Shown piece after piece: positions 1-9,050 of a stretch of DNA of 64,000 bases. Location: contig NZ_JALHAG010000001.1 in NCBI RefSeq assembly GCF_022819085.1, positions 455,395-519,394 of the forward strand, given 5' to 3'. The notes under the pieces are model-generated. The model saw nothing but the letters and a program-made list of their open reading frames with translations. It did not search any database and was not told where the DNA came from. The position numbers were made by a program, and so were the translations under genes. The stretch is from Planococcus ruber (GTDB lineage: Bacteria > Bacillota > Bacilli > Bacillales_A > Planococcaceae). The first letter of the stretch is position 1, and every line of letters begins with the position of its first letter.

Positions 1-216
1 GCCAGAGGAGCGGATTACGACGGCATGCGGATCCATAGCGTCAGATTGCCTGGCCTGGTCGCCCATCAGCAAGTATTGCTTGGAGGAGAAGGGCAATTGC
101 TGACAATCCGGCACGATTCTTTTAATCGCGGCTCGTTTATGTCAGGCGTGGTGCTTTCGATCGAGACAGTAATGGAAAAAGAAGAATTGATCTACGGATT
201 GGAACATATCATTTAA
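1..216 (+). CDS. dapB: 4-hydroxy-tetrahydrodipicolinate reductase, C-terminal part
   Basis: The frame is open from base 1 and reads into the C-terminal signature of DapB ([13 protein letters not shown], then TIRHDSFNR and SFMSGV), the part of the lysine/diaminopimelate reductase that closes over the substrate. The 5' part lies outside the window, so the start and the NAD(P)H-binding half cannot be seen. DapB reduces (HTPA) dipicolinate precursors to tetrahydrodipicolinate in the cytoplasm. It is followed after 14 nt by mgsA, the order known in Bacillus. Confidence 0.95.
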   Translation, partial: ARGADYDGMRIHSVRLPGLVAHQQVLLGGEGQLLTIRHDSFNRGSFMSGVVLSIETVMEKEELIYGLEHII

Positions 217-230
217 AAGGGGAAGATGTT

Positions 231-635
231 ATGAAAATCGCTTTAATTGCGCATGACCGGAAGAAAGACGACTTAATTTCATTTGTTACAGCCTATAAGC
301 CGATTTTAGCGGCACATGATTTGTATGCAACTGGCACGACGGGCAAACGCATAATGGATGGAACAGGGCTGGATGTCATCCGGTTCCAGTCAGGCCCGCT
401 AGGCGGAGATCAGCAGATCGGTGCCATGATTGCAAAAGACGATATGGACATGGTGATTTTTTTCCGGGATCCGTTGACTGCGCAGCCGCATGAACCGGAT
501 GTTACGGCATTGATCCGTTTGTGCGATGTTTACAATGTTCCGCTTGCTACGAATATGGGCACGGCAGAAGTTTTGCTGCAAGGCCTAAAAGAGGGGTTCG
601 TCGATTGGCGCCTCATCAAAGAGCGGAAAAATTAG
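231..635 (+). CDS. mgsA: Methylglyoxal synthase
   Basis: Converts dihydroxyacetone phosphate to methylglyoxal and phosphate, a bypass that relieves sugar-phosphate overload. The 134-residue length is normal for the family. The start region [10 protein letters not shown], the phosphate-binding ATGTTG (residues 33-38) and the SGPLGGDQQ block with the catalytic aspartate at Asp60 are all visible, as is the late FRDPL and NMGTAE sequence. An AAGGGGAAG ribosome binding site precedes the ATG. It lies in a tight operon between dapB and bshA; the bshB1 gene usual at this spot in B. subtilis is absent. Confidence 0.97.
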   Translation: MKIALIAHDRKKDDLISFVTAYKPILAAHDLYATGTTGKRIMDGTGLDVIRFQSGPLGGDQQIGAMIAKDDMDMVIFFRDPLTAQPHEPDVTALIRLCDVYNVPLATNMGTAEVLLQGLKEGFVDWRLIKERKN

Positions 636-647
636 GGGGAGATTGTG

Positions 648-1790
648 GTGCGTAAAATGAAAATCGGGATTACTTGCTACCCGACTGTAGGAGGTTCTGG
701 CGTCGTGGCGACCGAGCTCGGGAAAATGCTTGCAGAACATGGGCATGAAATCCACTTTATCACCTCCAGTACGCCATTCCGCCTGAATGGGATGGATGCA
801 AATATATATAGTCACCAAGTCGATGTCAATAGCTACTCCGTATTTCAATATGCCCCTTATGACATCGCTTTAGCTACGAAAATTGCAGAAGTGATCAAAA
901 ATGAGAATCTGGATTTGATGCATGTCCATTATGCAATTCCGCATGCGGTATGCGCGATTCTCGGACGGGACATGGCGGGGTCTGATATCGGAATCGTGAC
1001 CACTTTGCATGGGACGGATATTACGGTGCTTGGCACGGACTCTTCATTGAAGGAAGCGATCCGTTATGGCATCGAGAAATCCGATGTCGTGACGGCTGTT
1101 TCGGATTCATTAAAAAACCAGACATATGAAATGATCAATCCGGAAAAAGAGATTCAAACCATCTATAACTTTGTCGATGAAAGGGAGTATAGCCCAAAAG
1201 ATTCTAGCGGGCTAAAAGCGGATTTGGGATTGAGCGAGGATGCAAAAGTTCTGATCCATGTGTCCAACTTCCGGAAGGTGAAACGGGTCATGGATGTCGT
1301 TGACACATTTGCTAAAGTCAATCAGGAGCTTGATACGCGGCTGCTCTTGGTTGGAGATGGACCGGAAATGGGCAGGATTGTCCAGCAGGTAAGAGAGCTA
1401 AACCTTGAAAAACAGGTTTTATTCTTAGGGAAGCGGGACAATCTTTCGGAATTGTATAGTTTAAGCGATGCCAAATTATTGCTGTCCGAAAAAGAAGCGT
1501 TCGGCCTTGTCCTTTTGGAAGCGATGGCATGTGGAGTCCCTTGCATCGGTTCATCGATCGGCGGAATTCCTGAAATCATCAATCATGGAGAAAATGGATT
1601 TTTGGTAGAATTAGGAAATACGGACCAGGCTGCAGATTTTATCATCGGTATGCTGAAGGATGAAAGGATGCACAAGGAGATGAAGTCGGCGGCGCTCGCG
1701 ACAGTTAAAGAACGTTTCCATTCGAAACAGATTCTGCAGCAATACGAAAAAATTTACGAGAGTTTATTAGATAGAAGGAAACGGTCATGA
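648..1790 (+). CDS. bshA: N-acetyl-alpha-D-glucosaminyl L-malate synthase (bacillithiol step 1)
   Basis: A GT4-family glycosyltransferase that joins UDP-GlcNAc and L-malate, the first step of bacillithiol synthesis. The N-terminal Rossmann half has GGSGVVATELGK and FITSS; the C-terminal UDP-binding half has the EX7E motif in EAFGLVLLE followed by CGVPCIGSSIGGIPEI. Three starts are possible: GTG at 645, GTG at 648 and ATG at 657. GTG 648 is chosen because it sits 7 nt after AGGGGGA and gives the usual MRKMKIG start of the family. The stop overlaps the cca start by 4 nt, so the two are probably translationally coupled. Confidence 0.96.
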   Translation: MRKMKIGITCYPTVGGSGVVATELGKMLAEHGHEIHFITSSTPFRLNGMDANIYSHQVDVNSYSVFQYAPYDIALATKIAEVIKNENLDLMHVHYAIPHAVCAILGRDMAGSDIGIVTTLHGTDITVLGTDSSLKEAIRYGIEKSDVVTAVSDSLKNQTYEMINPEKEIQTIYNFVDEREYSPKDSSGLKADLGLSEDAKVLIHVSNFRKVKRVMDVVDTFAKVNQELDTRLLLVGDGPEMGRIVQQVRELNLEKQVLFLGKRDNLSELYSLSDAKLLLSEKEAFGLVLLEAMACGVPCIGSSIGGIPEIINHGENGFLVELGNTDQAADFIIGMLKDERMHKEMKSAALATVKERFHSKQILQQYEKIYESLLDRRKRS

Positions 1791-2920
1791 AAACAGCGAT
1801 CAAAGTGATTGAGCAGCTCGAAGGCGCCGGATTTGAAGCCTACATGGTCGGCGGTGCTGTTCGGGATTATTTGCTTGAAAAGAAGCCGCATGATATCGAC
1901 GTGGCGACCAATGCTTCACCGGAGCAGGTCAAGTCCTTGTTTGAACGGACAGTCGACACGGGGATTGCGCATGGCACCGTCCTTGTTTTAAAAGACGGAA
2001 GCGGGATTGAAGTGACAACGTACCGGACGGAAGGTTCGTATTCCGATCACCGGCGGCCCGACTCGGTAGAATTTGTCCAATCGCTGGAAGAGGATTTGAA
2101 AAGACGGGATTTTACCATTAATGCCATGGCGATGGATAAAGACATGGCCATTACAGACCCTTTTGGCGGAGCACAGGATTTGGCAAAAGGGTTGATCCGG
2201 GCTGTAGGCAATCCGGATGAACGGTTCCAGGAAGATGCGCTCCGCATGCTTCGGGCGATCCGCTTTTCCGGCCAATTGGATTTTCAAATCGATCCGTCAA
2301 CATTGGCATCGATCGGGCACCAGGCACACCTGATCAAATCAATCGCCATTGAGCGCATCAAAAGCGAGATTGATAAGATGATGCTCCATAAGAAAGCTAG
2401 CCGAAGTTTCGCTTATTTAACGGATACCGGATTAGCAGAACACTTGCCTTCCGGCTATTTGTTCAAAGCCGACTGGGCAAAATTCCAGGTGTTCGAAACG
2501 GCAGCTGCCGGCTGGGCATTTATGCTATTCGAGCATGCACAAGAAATCGAAGCAATTTTGCCGTACCGATTCTCCAATGAAGAAAAACAGACCATTAAAA
2601 GGGCATTAGAAGCCGCTCGCCTTCCGGAATGGAATGAGTGGGTTTTTTACAGTTATACAAATGCCCAATTAGCGATTGCTGCTCTTCTAAACGGAAGGAA
2701 AGTGGAAATCGCCGGGAAAAAATCCGCGCTTCCAATCCGCAGCAAAGCGGAAATGGCAGTAAACGGCTCCGATTTAATGAAGTGGAGCAGCCAAAAGCAA
2801 GGCCCCTGGATCAAAGAGTGGATCGCAAAGATCGAGCGGATGATCGTCTTCGGGGAGTTGGCCAACGATAGAGAACTCATAAAGGAATGGTTCATGCATG
2901 AATACCGCCATCACCAATAA
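1787..2920 (+). CDS. cca: CCA tRNA nucleotidyltransferase
   Basis: Class II nucleotidyltransferase that builds or repairs the 3' CCA end of tRNAs. The catalytic head has VGGAVRDYLL (residues 21-30) and the metal-binding HDIDVAT with Asp36 and Asp38; the neck carries RRDFTINAMA and the nucleotide-selecting region near ERFQEDALRMLRAIRF. At 377 residues it is slightly shorter than the B. subtilis enzyme, mainly in the poorly conserved tail. It overlaps bshA by 4 nt and birA by 23 nt, so it belongs to the dapB-birA operon. Confidence 0.96.
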   Translation: MKTAIKVIEQLEGAGFEAYMVGGAVRDYLLEKKPHDIDVATNASPEQVKSLFERTVDTGIAHGTVLVLKDGSGIEVTTYRTEGSYSDHRRPDSVEFVQSLEEDLKRRDFTINAMAMDKDMAITDPFGGAQDLAKGLIRAVGNPDERFQEDALRMLRAIRFSGQLDFQIDPSTLASIGHQAHLIKSIAIERIKSEIDKMMLHKKASRSFAYLTDTGLAEHLPSGYLFKADWAKFQVFETAAAGWAFMLFEHAQEIEAILPYRFSNEEKQTIKRALEAARLPEWNEWVFYSYTNAQLAIAALLNGRKVEIAGKKSALPIRSKAEMAVNGSDLMKWSSQKQGPWIKEWIAKIERMIVFGELANDRELIKEWFMHEYRHHQ

Positions 2921-3881
2921 ATTAGCAGAGCGTTTGATAAAAGCCCAAGGCGAACCGGTTTCAGGACAGCAGCTTGCTGATGAATTCGGTGTCTCAAGGA
3001 CAGCGATTTGGAAACATATTAAAGAACTCGCGGAGCAAGGGTACGGCATCGAGTCCATCAAGAAAAAAGGCTATTATTTAACTTCTGCACCGGATACGCT
3101 CGATGCCACAGCGATCGGGGCAGGGCTTCACACGAAGAAGCTCGGGCAAACGATCCATTACGTGGAATCATGTCCTTCCACTCAAATTATCGCGCATCAA
3201 TTGGCGCAAGAAGGCACGCCTGATGGGACGATTGTGCTGACAGAAGAGCAGACAGCCGGTCGGGGCAGACTTGCGCGAAAATGGGATTCTGCTGCGAAAA
3301 AAGGCATATGGATGAGTGTCGTCCTGCGCCCGGATGTCGTTCCGCAAAAAGCGCCTCAATTCACATTGGTTGCAGCTGTTGCAGTGGTGCGGGCGATTGA
3401 AGAAGTGACCGACTTGAAACCGGAAATCAAATGGCCCAATGACATTTTGATCAAAGGCAAAAAAAGCACAGGGATATTAACGGAATTGCAGTCGGACGCA
3501 GACGGGATTCAAGCGTTGATTATCGGAATCGGGCTGAACGTCAATCAATCGCTCCAGGATTTTCCGGAAGAATTGCAGGATATTGCGACGTCGTTGAGCA
3601 TCGAAAGCGGAAAGCCGGTGAACCGGCAAGAATTGGTGCGGTCGCTTCTTTCTCATCTTGAAATTTATACGGATCTCTATATTGAAGCGGGATTCGGCAT
3701 GTTGAAAATTTTGTGGGAAAGTTATTCATCAACGATTGGCAAAACAGTGCGTGCGCGAATGGCTAAAGAAACGTTGACGGGCATTGCAGAAGGCATCACG
3801 GAAGACGGCGTGCTCCAGCTTCGCACAGCGGATGGAAAACTGCATGGCATCTATTCGGCGGATATCGAAATGACAAACTGA
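2898..3881 (+). CDS. birA: Biotin--[acetyl-CoA-carboxylase] ligase / biotin repressor
   Basis: Bifunctional protein that attaches biotin to its acceptor proteins and, with biotinyl-AMP bound, represses biotin genes. The N-terminal winged helix is clear (SGQQLADEFGVSRTAIWKHI, about residues 17-36), followed by the ligase domain with GRGRLARKW and the KWPNDI block. The C-terminal SH3-like domain (TGIAEGITEDGVLQL) is complete. The ATG overlaps the end of cca by 23 nt and has AAAGGAATGG upstream. In B. subtilis panB follows; here a leader region and then panC follow instead. No biotin operator is visible within the window. Confidence 0.95.
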   Translation: MNTAITNKLAERLIKAQGEPVSGQQLADEFGVSRTAIWKHIKELAEQGYGIESIKKKGYYLTSAPDTLDATAIGAGLHTKKLGQTIHYVESCPSTQIIAHQLAQEGTPDGTIVLTEEQTAGRGRLARKWDSAAKKGIWMSVVLRPDVVPQKAPQFTLVAAVAVVRAIEEVTDLKPEIKWPNDILIKGKKSTGILTELQSDADGIQALIIGIGLNVNQSLQDFPEELQDIATSLSIESGKPVNRQELVRSLLSHLEIYTDLYIEAGFGMLKILWESYSSTIGKTVRARMAKETLTGIAEGITEDGVLQLRTADGKLHGIYSADIEMTN

Positions 3882-3885
3882 ATGG

Positions 3886-3914
3886 TTTTGTTTTACGGGC
3901 ATTTCTGCTATAGT
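3886..3914 (+). promoter_or_regulatory. Putative sigma-A promoter of the panC leader
   Basis: An extended -10 element (TGC followed by TATAGT at 3909-3914) lies just after birA. The -35 is weak: TTTTGT at 3886-3891 gives 17-bp spacing, TTGTTT at 3888 gives 15. Transcription would begin near 3921, leaving about 207 nt of leader before panC. Predicted only from base composition and spacing. Confidence 0.5.
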
Positions 3915-3920
3915 ATTTTT

Positions 3921-4127
3921 AGTTGGATCAACGGGCAGTATCGCTTGCGAACTGCACCTGAAATCTATGTCACTTTTGCAGTAAATACAATTTGATAGCC
4001 GACATCTGCCTTGATCTACTTATATGACAGGGACGGAGGAAACCACACACGAATTTACTGTCCTTCTGTCTTTTTTTGATGGAAGGGCTTTTTATATGGT
4101 TTTCTTCCCGAGAGGAGAGAAAAAGTT
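3921..4127 (+). promoter_or_regulatory. Structured 5' leader of panCD, possible pan-motif RNA with attenuator
   Basis: The leader contains a hairpin at 3933-3958: GG, GCAGT, a bulged A (3940), TCG, loop CTTG, CGA, ACTGC, a bulged A (3956), CC. Further down, GACAG-GGAC (4026-4034) pairs with GTCC-TT-CTGTC (4060-4070) directly before a run of seven T (4071-4077), a terminator shape. CAGTAAAT (3979-3986) is perfectly complementary to ATTTACTG (4053-4060), which overlaps the terminator arm and could act as antiterminator. The known pan-motif RNA sits upstream of pantothenate genes in Firmicutes; the match to that motif is my inference from location and the bulged adenines and was not tested against a covariance model. 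Confidence 0.45.
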
Positions 4128-4964
4128 TTGCGTACAATCAACACCATCACGGAATTGAAAGAATGGGTCCGCGCTCAAAAAAAAGAAGGGCGTTCCATCG
4201 GACTTATTCCCACCATGGGCTTTTTGCATGAAGGGCATATGTCGCTCGTCGAGAAAGCAAAAGCGGAAAATGATTCAGCCGTCATGAGCATCTTCGTCAA
4301 TCCGGCTCAGTTTGGACCGAACGAAGATTTCGACCGCTATCCAAGAGATTTGGAGCGCGATCAGCAGTTGGCCGCTTCTGCCGGAACGGATATCATTTTT
4401 GCCCCATCGGTTGAAGAAATGTATCCAAAAGAATCATCGATTTCATTTTCGGCGGGGAAACTAGCTGAGAAAATGTGCGGAGCAACTCGATTAGGCCATT
4501 TTGACGGCGTGTTGAAAGTGGTTACGAAATTATTTCATTTAACCGAAGCAGACCGGGCATATTTCGGCCAAAAAGATGCCCAGCAATTGGCCATTATCGA
4601 ATCGCTCGTCTCAGACTTTAATTTCCCGATTGAAATTCGCCGGGGCGAAACGGTGAGGGAAGAAGATGGACTGGCCAAAAGTTCGAGAAATGTCTATTTG
4701 AGTGAAACCGAACGCAGCGAAGCGCCTCATTTGCATAAAGCGCTGCAGGCCGGGAAACAGGCCGCTTTAACAGGCGAGGACCCGAAAGCGGTTGTCTCTT
4801 CTTATCTTCAGGCGCATACATCCGGCAAAATCGATTATATTGAGTTTTTATCATATCCGGCCTTGGCTTCAGCTGTTGAAGGAGAAGCCATACTTGCCCT
4901 GGCTGTCCAATTTGAAAAAGCACGTTTGATCGACAATCTTATCTTTAATCCAAAGGGGAACTGA
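4128..4964 (+). CDS. panC: Pantothenate synthetase
   Basis: ATP-dependent condensation of pantoate with beta-alanine. Residues 28-40 contain the nucleotidyltransferase motif [10 protein letters not shown] with the HxGH histidines His34 and His37; the family blocks [19 protein letters not shown] and the SSRNVYLS loop are intact, so the enzyme looks active. Length 278 is normal. The start is TTG with GAGAGGAGA about 8 nt upstream; no ATG fits the conserved N terminus. It is followed after 2 nt by panD. The expected partner panB (ketopantoate hydroxymethyltransferase) is not in this window. Confidence 0.96.
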   Translation: MRTINTITELKEWVRAQKKEGRSIGLIPTMGFLHEGHMSLVEKAKAENDSAVMSIFVNPAQFGPNEDFDRYPRDLERDQQLAASAGTDIIFAPSVEEMYPKESSISFSAGKLAEKMCGATRLGHFDGVLKVVTKLFHLTEADRAYFGQKDAQQLAIIESLVSDFNFPIEIRRGETVREEDGLAKSSRNVYLSETERSEAPHLHKALQAGKQAALTGEDPKAVVSSYLQAHTSGKIDYIEFLSYPALASAVEGEAILALAVQFEKARLIDNLIFNPKGN

Positions 4965-4966
4965 AC

Positions 4967-5350
4967 ATGTTACGAATGATGTTGAATTCGAAAATTCACC
5001 GCGCGACTGTTACGCAAGCAGACTTGAACTATGTAGGGAGCATTACGATCGACCAGGATCTGCTGGATGAAGTCGGCATGCTGCCGAATGAAAAAGTGCA
5101 TGTCGTCAACAATAATAATGGCGCGCGCTTTGAAACGTATATCATTGCCGGCGAACGGGGAAGCGGCGTAATCTGTGTGAACGGAGCGGCAGCCCGCCTT
5201 GTGCAAAAAGGCGACATCGTCATCATTTTGACTTACGGCTATGTCATGGATGAAAATGCGCGAAGCCATAAACCGACCGTGGCCATCATGGATGCAGACA
5301 ATAAAATCCGGGAAATCATCCATTACGAACCTGAAGCTACCGTCATGTAA
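4967..5350 (+). CDS. panD: Aspartate 1-decarboxylase
   Basis: Makes beta-alanine from aspartate for pantothenate synthesis. It is a pyruvoyl enzyme made as a proenzyme: the self-cleavage site Gly24-Ser25 lies in NYVGSITID, giving a short beta chain and an alpha chain with an N-terminal pyruvoyl group. [11 protein letters not shown] and [14 protein letters not shown], which form the active site around it, are intact. Length 127 residues is standard. It is probably co-transcribed with panC and closed by a strong terminator at 5381-5421. Confidence 0.97.
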   Translation: MLRMMLNSKIHRATVTQADLNYVGSITIDQDLLDEVGMLPNEKVHVVNNNNGARFETYIIAGERGSGVICVNGAAARLVQKGDIVIILTYGYVMDENARSHKPTVAIMDADNKIREIIHYEPEATVM

Positions 5351-5380
5351 GCAAGCGGGGCTTCGTCTAAAGAAATTTAA

Positions 5381-5421
5381 AGCCAGAGGGGAAGAGCACC
5401 GCTTTTCCCCTCTGGCTTTTT
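5381..5421 (+). terminator. Rho-independent terminator of panCD
   Basis: A perfect 13-bp stem (AGCCAGAGGGGAA with TTCCCCTCTGGCT) is followed by TTTTT. It separates panCD from dinG. Confidence 0.9.
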
Positions 5422-5542
5422 CTGATTTTGCGTACTCCACTGTAAGGGGAATATCGATTGAATTAGCCGGTCCGTAAGACGGAACGCACCCGGATATGTT
5501 ACAATTTTTGAAGAGAGAATCACCCGAGAAAGAAGGCTTGTG

Positions 5543-8305
5543 ATGAACACCCAAAAATATGTCGTTGTCGATATTGAAACTACAGGCCATTCCCCTACTA
5601 AAGGAGACCGGATCATTCAAATAGCGATGGTAACGATTGAAAACGATCAAATTGTGGATACATATACTGAATTTATCAATCCGGAAAGAAAAATTCCATT
5701 GTTCATTCAGGATTTAACGAATATTACAGAGCATGATGTAGCGGGAGCGCTTCCGTTCGAAGTGCATGCAGCCGCTATTTTTGAAAAAATGCGCGATGCG
5801 GTTTTCATTGCACACAATACGAATTTCGATCTGCCGTTTCTGCAAGCGGAATTCAAGCGCAGCGGATTGTCCGCTTGGCAAGGATTGACGATGGATACAG
5901 TGGAACTCGCCCGATTGATGTATCCGACGTCATTCAGCTATAAGCTGCAAGACATCACTTCGGAGCTTGGCATTCCGCTCGAAAGCGCCCATCGCGCGGA
6001 CGACGATGCCATGGCGACAGCGCTTTTGTATTTGCAGGCGAAAAAAGACATGGAGCAGCTGCCGTATGAAACGTTGGCGCTCCTGCATAGGCGCTCGTTT
6101 CAATTGAAATCCGACCTATCCCGGCTCTTTTTCGAAATGACCCAGAAGAAACGAAATGGGCAGCGTGAAGCGTTTGGAAACTTTAAAGGCGTTCCGCTAA
6201 AAGTCCGCGCGGATCAATCGGTGCGCACTGGAGAAGCCTATTCAGCGGTGTTTGACTGGGAAGAGCGCCTGGAAACGGCTTTCCCGAATTTTGAACGGAG
6301 GCAAAGCCAGTTTGATATGATGGCCTCGATCCAATCGGCGCTCCATCACAAAAAAGAATTGGTCATTGAAGCGTCCACTGGGATGGGAAAAACAATCGGC
6401 TATTTATTGCCGGCAGTGAACCACTCCATAAAGACCGGAAAACAAGTGCTGATCAGTACGTATACGACGCATCTGCAAGACCAGTTGGTCCAAAAAGAAG
6501 GCGGAATTGTAGAGCAGCTTGTCGGAGGCCCGGTACGCATTTCACTTATCAAGGGCTTAAGCCATTATATTGATTTGGGACGTTTTACCGAATTGCTGCA
6601 GGGTGAAGACGAATCCTACGATGAAACATTCACCATCATGCAAGTGCTGGTGTGGCTGACTTCAACCGAAACCGGCGATTTGAATGAGTTGAACGCTTCC
6701 AGCGGCGGACAGTTTGTCTTGGATAAAATTCGCCGATCGCATCTGCGGAAATTGTCCCGGGAAGAAAAAGCGGTCGATTTTTATGAATATGCACTGGTAC
6801 GTTCCAAAAACGCTCACGTCATCGTCACGAACCATGCGTTCCTTTTGAACCAGCGGGCGACAAACCAAGGCATTTTGGAAAACGTGGATGCCTATATTTG
6901 GGATGAAGCGCATCAAGTGGTGCAGGCAGCCGTCTCCCAATACGAAAAAACGTTTGTTTACACACAGTGGAAATACATTTTCGGCCAATTGGGAACGTAC
7001 GACGACCAGCAATTATTCTACGAACTTTACCAAGCGGCAGAAACGAGCGGATTTTCCAGTGTTCCGGAAATGCTTCATTTAGAAGCGCTGTTCAATAAAT
7101 TCACAGCGATATTCGACGAGCTGGCCCAATCGCTGACGGCCGCTTTCCAGAACCGGTTCCAAGGGAGCCGGCATAAGAAATGCGCTTCGTTGCTCTCGGA
7201 ACTTCCTTACGAGAAGGATCGTTTTATGGATATGCTGCGTTTTTTGAATGAGTGGATCGATTTGTCACAATTGATTCTCCAAAAAGCCGAGCGTCTGACA
7301 GAAACGACCATCCAGGACCGCTTGACGATTACGGACTGGCGCTATTGGACGGAAGAGCTAATGGTTAAAGCGGTCGAATTCAGTGAAATCTTTGTGTTCC
7401 CCTTGGAAGATGAAGTCAGCTGGATTGAAGGCGATTTGAGAAGCCTGCCGACCAGTCTTTCGTTCTACAAGCAGCCTTTCGAAGTGACTTCGATCGTTCA
7501 GCGCATCATTGCGCCGGTACGCGGGGAAAAAGCGGTCGTTTGGCTGTCCGGAACGATGAGCGTGCCGTCAAACGAACGCTTTATTGTCAATCAGCTTGGC
7601 ATTCCATTTGATGTGCCGATTACGAAATTCGAACCGCCAAAAGAGTTTTATCAAGGAGCCCGGGTTTTTGTCGTAGAAGATATGCCGGATATTCAACAAG
7701 TTTCGCAAGTTGAGTACATCGAATCGGTAGCCGATGCGGTGATTCAGACCGTGCTTGTCACGGAAGGGCGCTGTTTTGTTTTATTCACATCTCAAGACAT
7801 GCTGCGGAAAACGGTGGACTTGATCCAAGACACGGGGCTTCTCGATGAATATATGCTGTTTGCGCAAGGCATTTCTTCCGGCAGCCGGATGAGGCTCCTG
7901 AAATCATTCCAGCGCTTCCAGAAATCCGTGCTGTTTGGGACGAACAGTTTCTGGGAAGGCGTAGATGTGCCGGGGGATGCGCTGCGGGCAGTCGTTGTTG
8001 TTCGCTTGCCGTTCACATCTCCGGATGAGCCCATCTTTAAAGCGAAATCCGAAATGATTTCCAGAGAAGGCATCAATCCGTTTATGCATTACGCATTGCC
8101 GGAAGCAGTTTTGCGGCTGCGCCAAGGTTTTGGGCGTTTGATCCGTTCAAAAAACGATCAGGGAATGTTCATCGTCCTGGACCGTCGAATTGAAACGAAG
8201 TCGTACGGAAAAGAATTTTTGAATGCTTTGCCGAAAGTGAAAGTCTCGAAAGTGTCTTTAGAAAAGATGGTAACGGATATTGAACATTGGTATAATAAGC
8301 AATGA
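5543..8305 (+). CDS. dinG: DinG: DEDDh 3'-5' exonuclease fused to XPD-like helicase
   Basis: Residues 1-170 are a DnaQ-type exonuclease (VVVDIETTG with Asp10 and Glu12; HRADDDAMATA carries the last acidic residues). After a linker comes a superfamily 2 helicase with Walker A ASTGMGKT near residue 280, DEAH near 454-457, VRLPFTSPDEP and the motif VI RQGFGRLIR. The cysteine cluster of Gram-negative DinG is not seen, as expected for the Gram-positive form. For Staphylococcus aureus DinG, nuclease rather than helicase activity has been reported; the same may hold here. ATG 5543 is chosen; a GTG directly before it is also possible. The 920-residue length is normal. Confidence 0.95.
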   Translation: MNTQKYVVVDIETTGHSPTKGDRIIQIAMVTIENDQIVDTYTEFINPERKIPLFIQDLTNITEHDVAGALPFEVHAAAIFEKMRDAVFIAHNTNFDLPFLQAEFKRSGLSAWQGLTMDTVELARLMYPTSFSYKLQDITSELGIPLESAHRADDDAMATALLYLQAKKDMEQLPYETLALLHRRSFQLKSDLSRLFFEMTQKKRNGQREAFGNFKGVPLKVRADQSVRTGEAYSAVFDWEERLETAFPNFERRQSQFDMMASIQSALHHKKELVIEASTGMGKTIGYLLPAVNHSIKTGKQVLISTYTTHLQDQLVQKEGGIVEQLVGGPVRISLIKGLSHYIDLGRFTELLQGEDESYDETFTIMQVLVWLTSTETGDLNELNASSGGQFVLDKIRRSHLRKLSREEKAVDFYEYALVRSKNAHVIVTNHAFLLNQRATNQGILENVDAYIWDEAHQVVQAAVSQYEKTFVYTQWKYIFGQLGTYDDQQLFYELYQAAETSGFSSVPEMLHLEALFNKFTAIFDELAQSLTAAFQNRFQGSRHKKCASLLSELPYEKDRFMDMLRFLNEWIDLSQLILQKAERLTETTIQDRLTITDWRYWTEELMVKAVEFSEIFVFPLEDEVSWIEGDLRSLPTSLSFYKQPFEVTSIVQRIIAPVRGEKAVVWLSGTMSVPSNERFIVNQLGIPFDVPITKFEPPKEFYQGARVFVVEDMPDIQQVSQVEYIESVADAVIQTVLVTEGRCFVLFTSQDMLRKTVDLIQDTGLLDEYMLFAQGISSGSRMRLLKSFQRFQKSVLFGTNSFWEGVDVPGDALRAVVVVRLPFTSPDEPIFKAKSEMISREGINPFMHYALPEAVLRLRQGFGRLIRSKNDQGMFIVLDRRIETKSYGKEFLNALPKVKVSKVSLEKMVTDIEHWYNKQ

Positions 8306-8379
8306 AATAAAGTGCAGCGAATAGAGCCCAAACTCTATCCCTTAACACAGCAGACAAAATGAAAGGAAGGTCGCTTTGC

Positions 8380-8550
8380 ATGGAATCGAAAATAGAAGTG
8401 CTCTCCACCGTAAATGTGAAATACCAGCCGGATTTGTATAAAGTGGTGGATGCCTTGAACCGAACATTAAAACACAACGATCTGATGTTTGGACTTGCAT
8501 TGGACAAGGAAGATCCGGAACAAGCGATCTTTACAATTTATAAGACTTAG
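8380..8550 (+). CDS. ypmA: YpmA family small protein
   Basis: A 56-residue cytoplasmic protein starting MESKIEVLSTVNV and ending in AIFTIYKT, matching the YpmA family found between dinG and ypmB in Bacillales. The start at 8380 is preferred over ATG 8359, because AAGGAAGG lies 9 nt upstream and the extra residues do not resemble the family. No function is established. It is followed by ypmB after 8 nt and probably translated from the same message. Confidence 0.88.
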   Translation: MESKIEVLSTVNVKYQPDLYKVVDALNRTLKHNDLMFGLALDKEDPEQAIFTIYKT

Positions 8551-8558
8551 GTGATCAA

Positions 8559-9035
8559 ATGAAGCAATGGGTTACGTTTATACTTGGGTTTTTATCTTTT
8601 TTGGCTGTCGCTTTGATGATAATTGTCATCGTAGCCGGCAACAAGCCGTATTCCGATGCGGAACAGCGGGCGATTGAACGGGTCAAAGATGAGAATTTGC
8701 TGGCAGAAGTAAAACAGGCTTATATCTATGCCAACAAACAAACTGCTGTTACGGTAATCGGAACGGACGCCAAAGGCAAATTGAATGCCATTTTTGTACC
8801 GACTGGCGAAGGGGAAGTGAAAATTGCCCCGCTTGATGAGGCAATGACCGCCAAACAAGCCAGAAAAGCAGTGGCTAAAGAAGCGGAAGTCAAAGAATTC
8901 CTGCATACACGGCTCGGGATGGAAAAAGACGGAGCTGTATGGGAAGTCGCTTATAAAGATAAAGAAGACCAGTTAAACTATATTTATATCATGGCAAGTG
9001 ATGGAAAACAGTGGAAGAAGATTTTGAATTTGTGA
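8559..9035 (+). CDS. ypmB: YpmB family membrane-anchored PepSY-like protein
   Basis: A single N-terminal membrane segment (about residues 4-28, FILGFLSFLAVALMIIVI) anchors a 130-residue extracytoplasmic domain. The repeated pattern of short strands (TAVTVIGTDAKGK, WEVAYKDKEDQLNYIYI) fits the tandem PepSY-like/DUF5590 domains of YpmB. Such domains are thought to inhibit or modulate proteases, but the role of YpmB is not known. It sits between ypmA and aspB in an operon-like array with 8- and 15-nt gaps. Confidence 0.88.
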   Translation: MKQWVTFILGFLSFLAVALMIIVIVAGNKPYSDAEQRAIERVKDENLLAEVKQAYIYANKQTAVTVIGTDAKGKLNAIFVPTGEGEVKIAPLDEAMTAKQARKAVAKEAEVKEFLHTRLGMEKDGAVWEVAYKDKEDQLNYIYIMASDGKQWKKILNL

Positions 9036-9050
9036 AAGGGCTGAACAACT

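Noticed and set aside
4970..5650. Minus-strand frame of 226 codons opposite panD
   Set aside because: Opposite strand of panD, its terminator and the start of dinG, with no ribosome site and no family likeness.
8319..8339. Hairpin ATAGAG/CTCTAT between dinG and ypmA as terminator
   Set aside because: Stem is short and no T-run follows, so it is not supported as a terminator.
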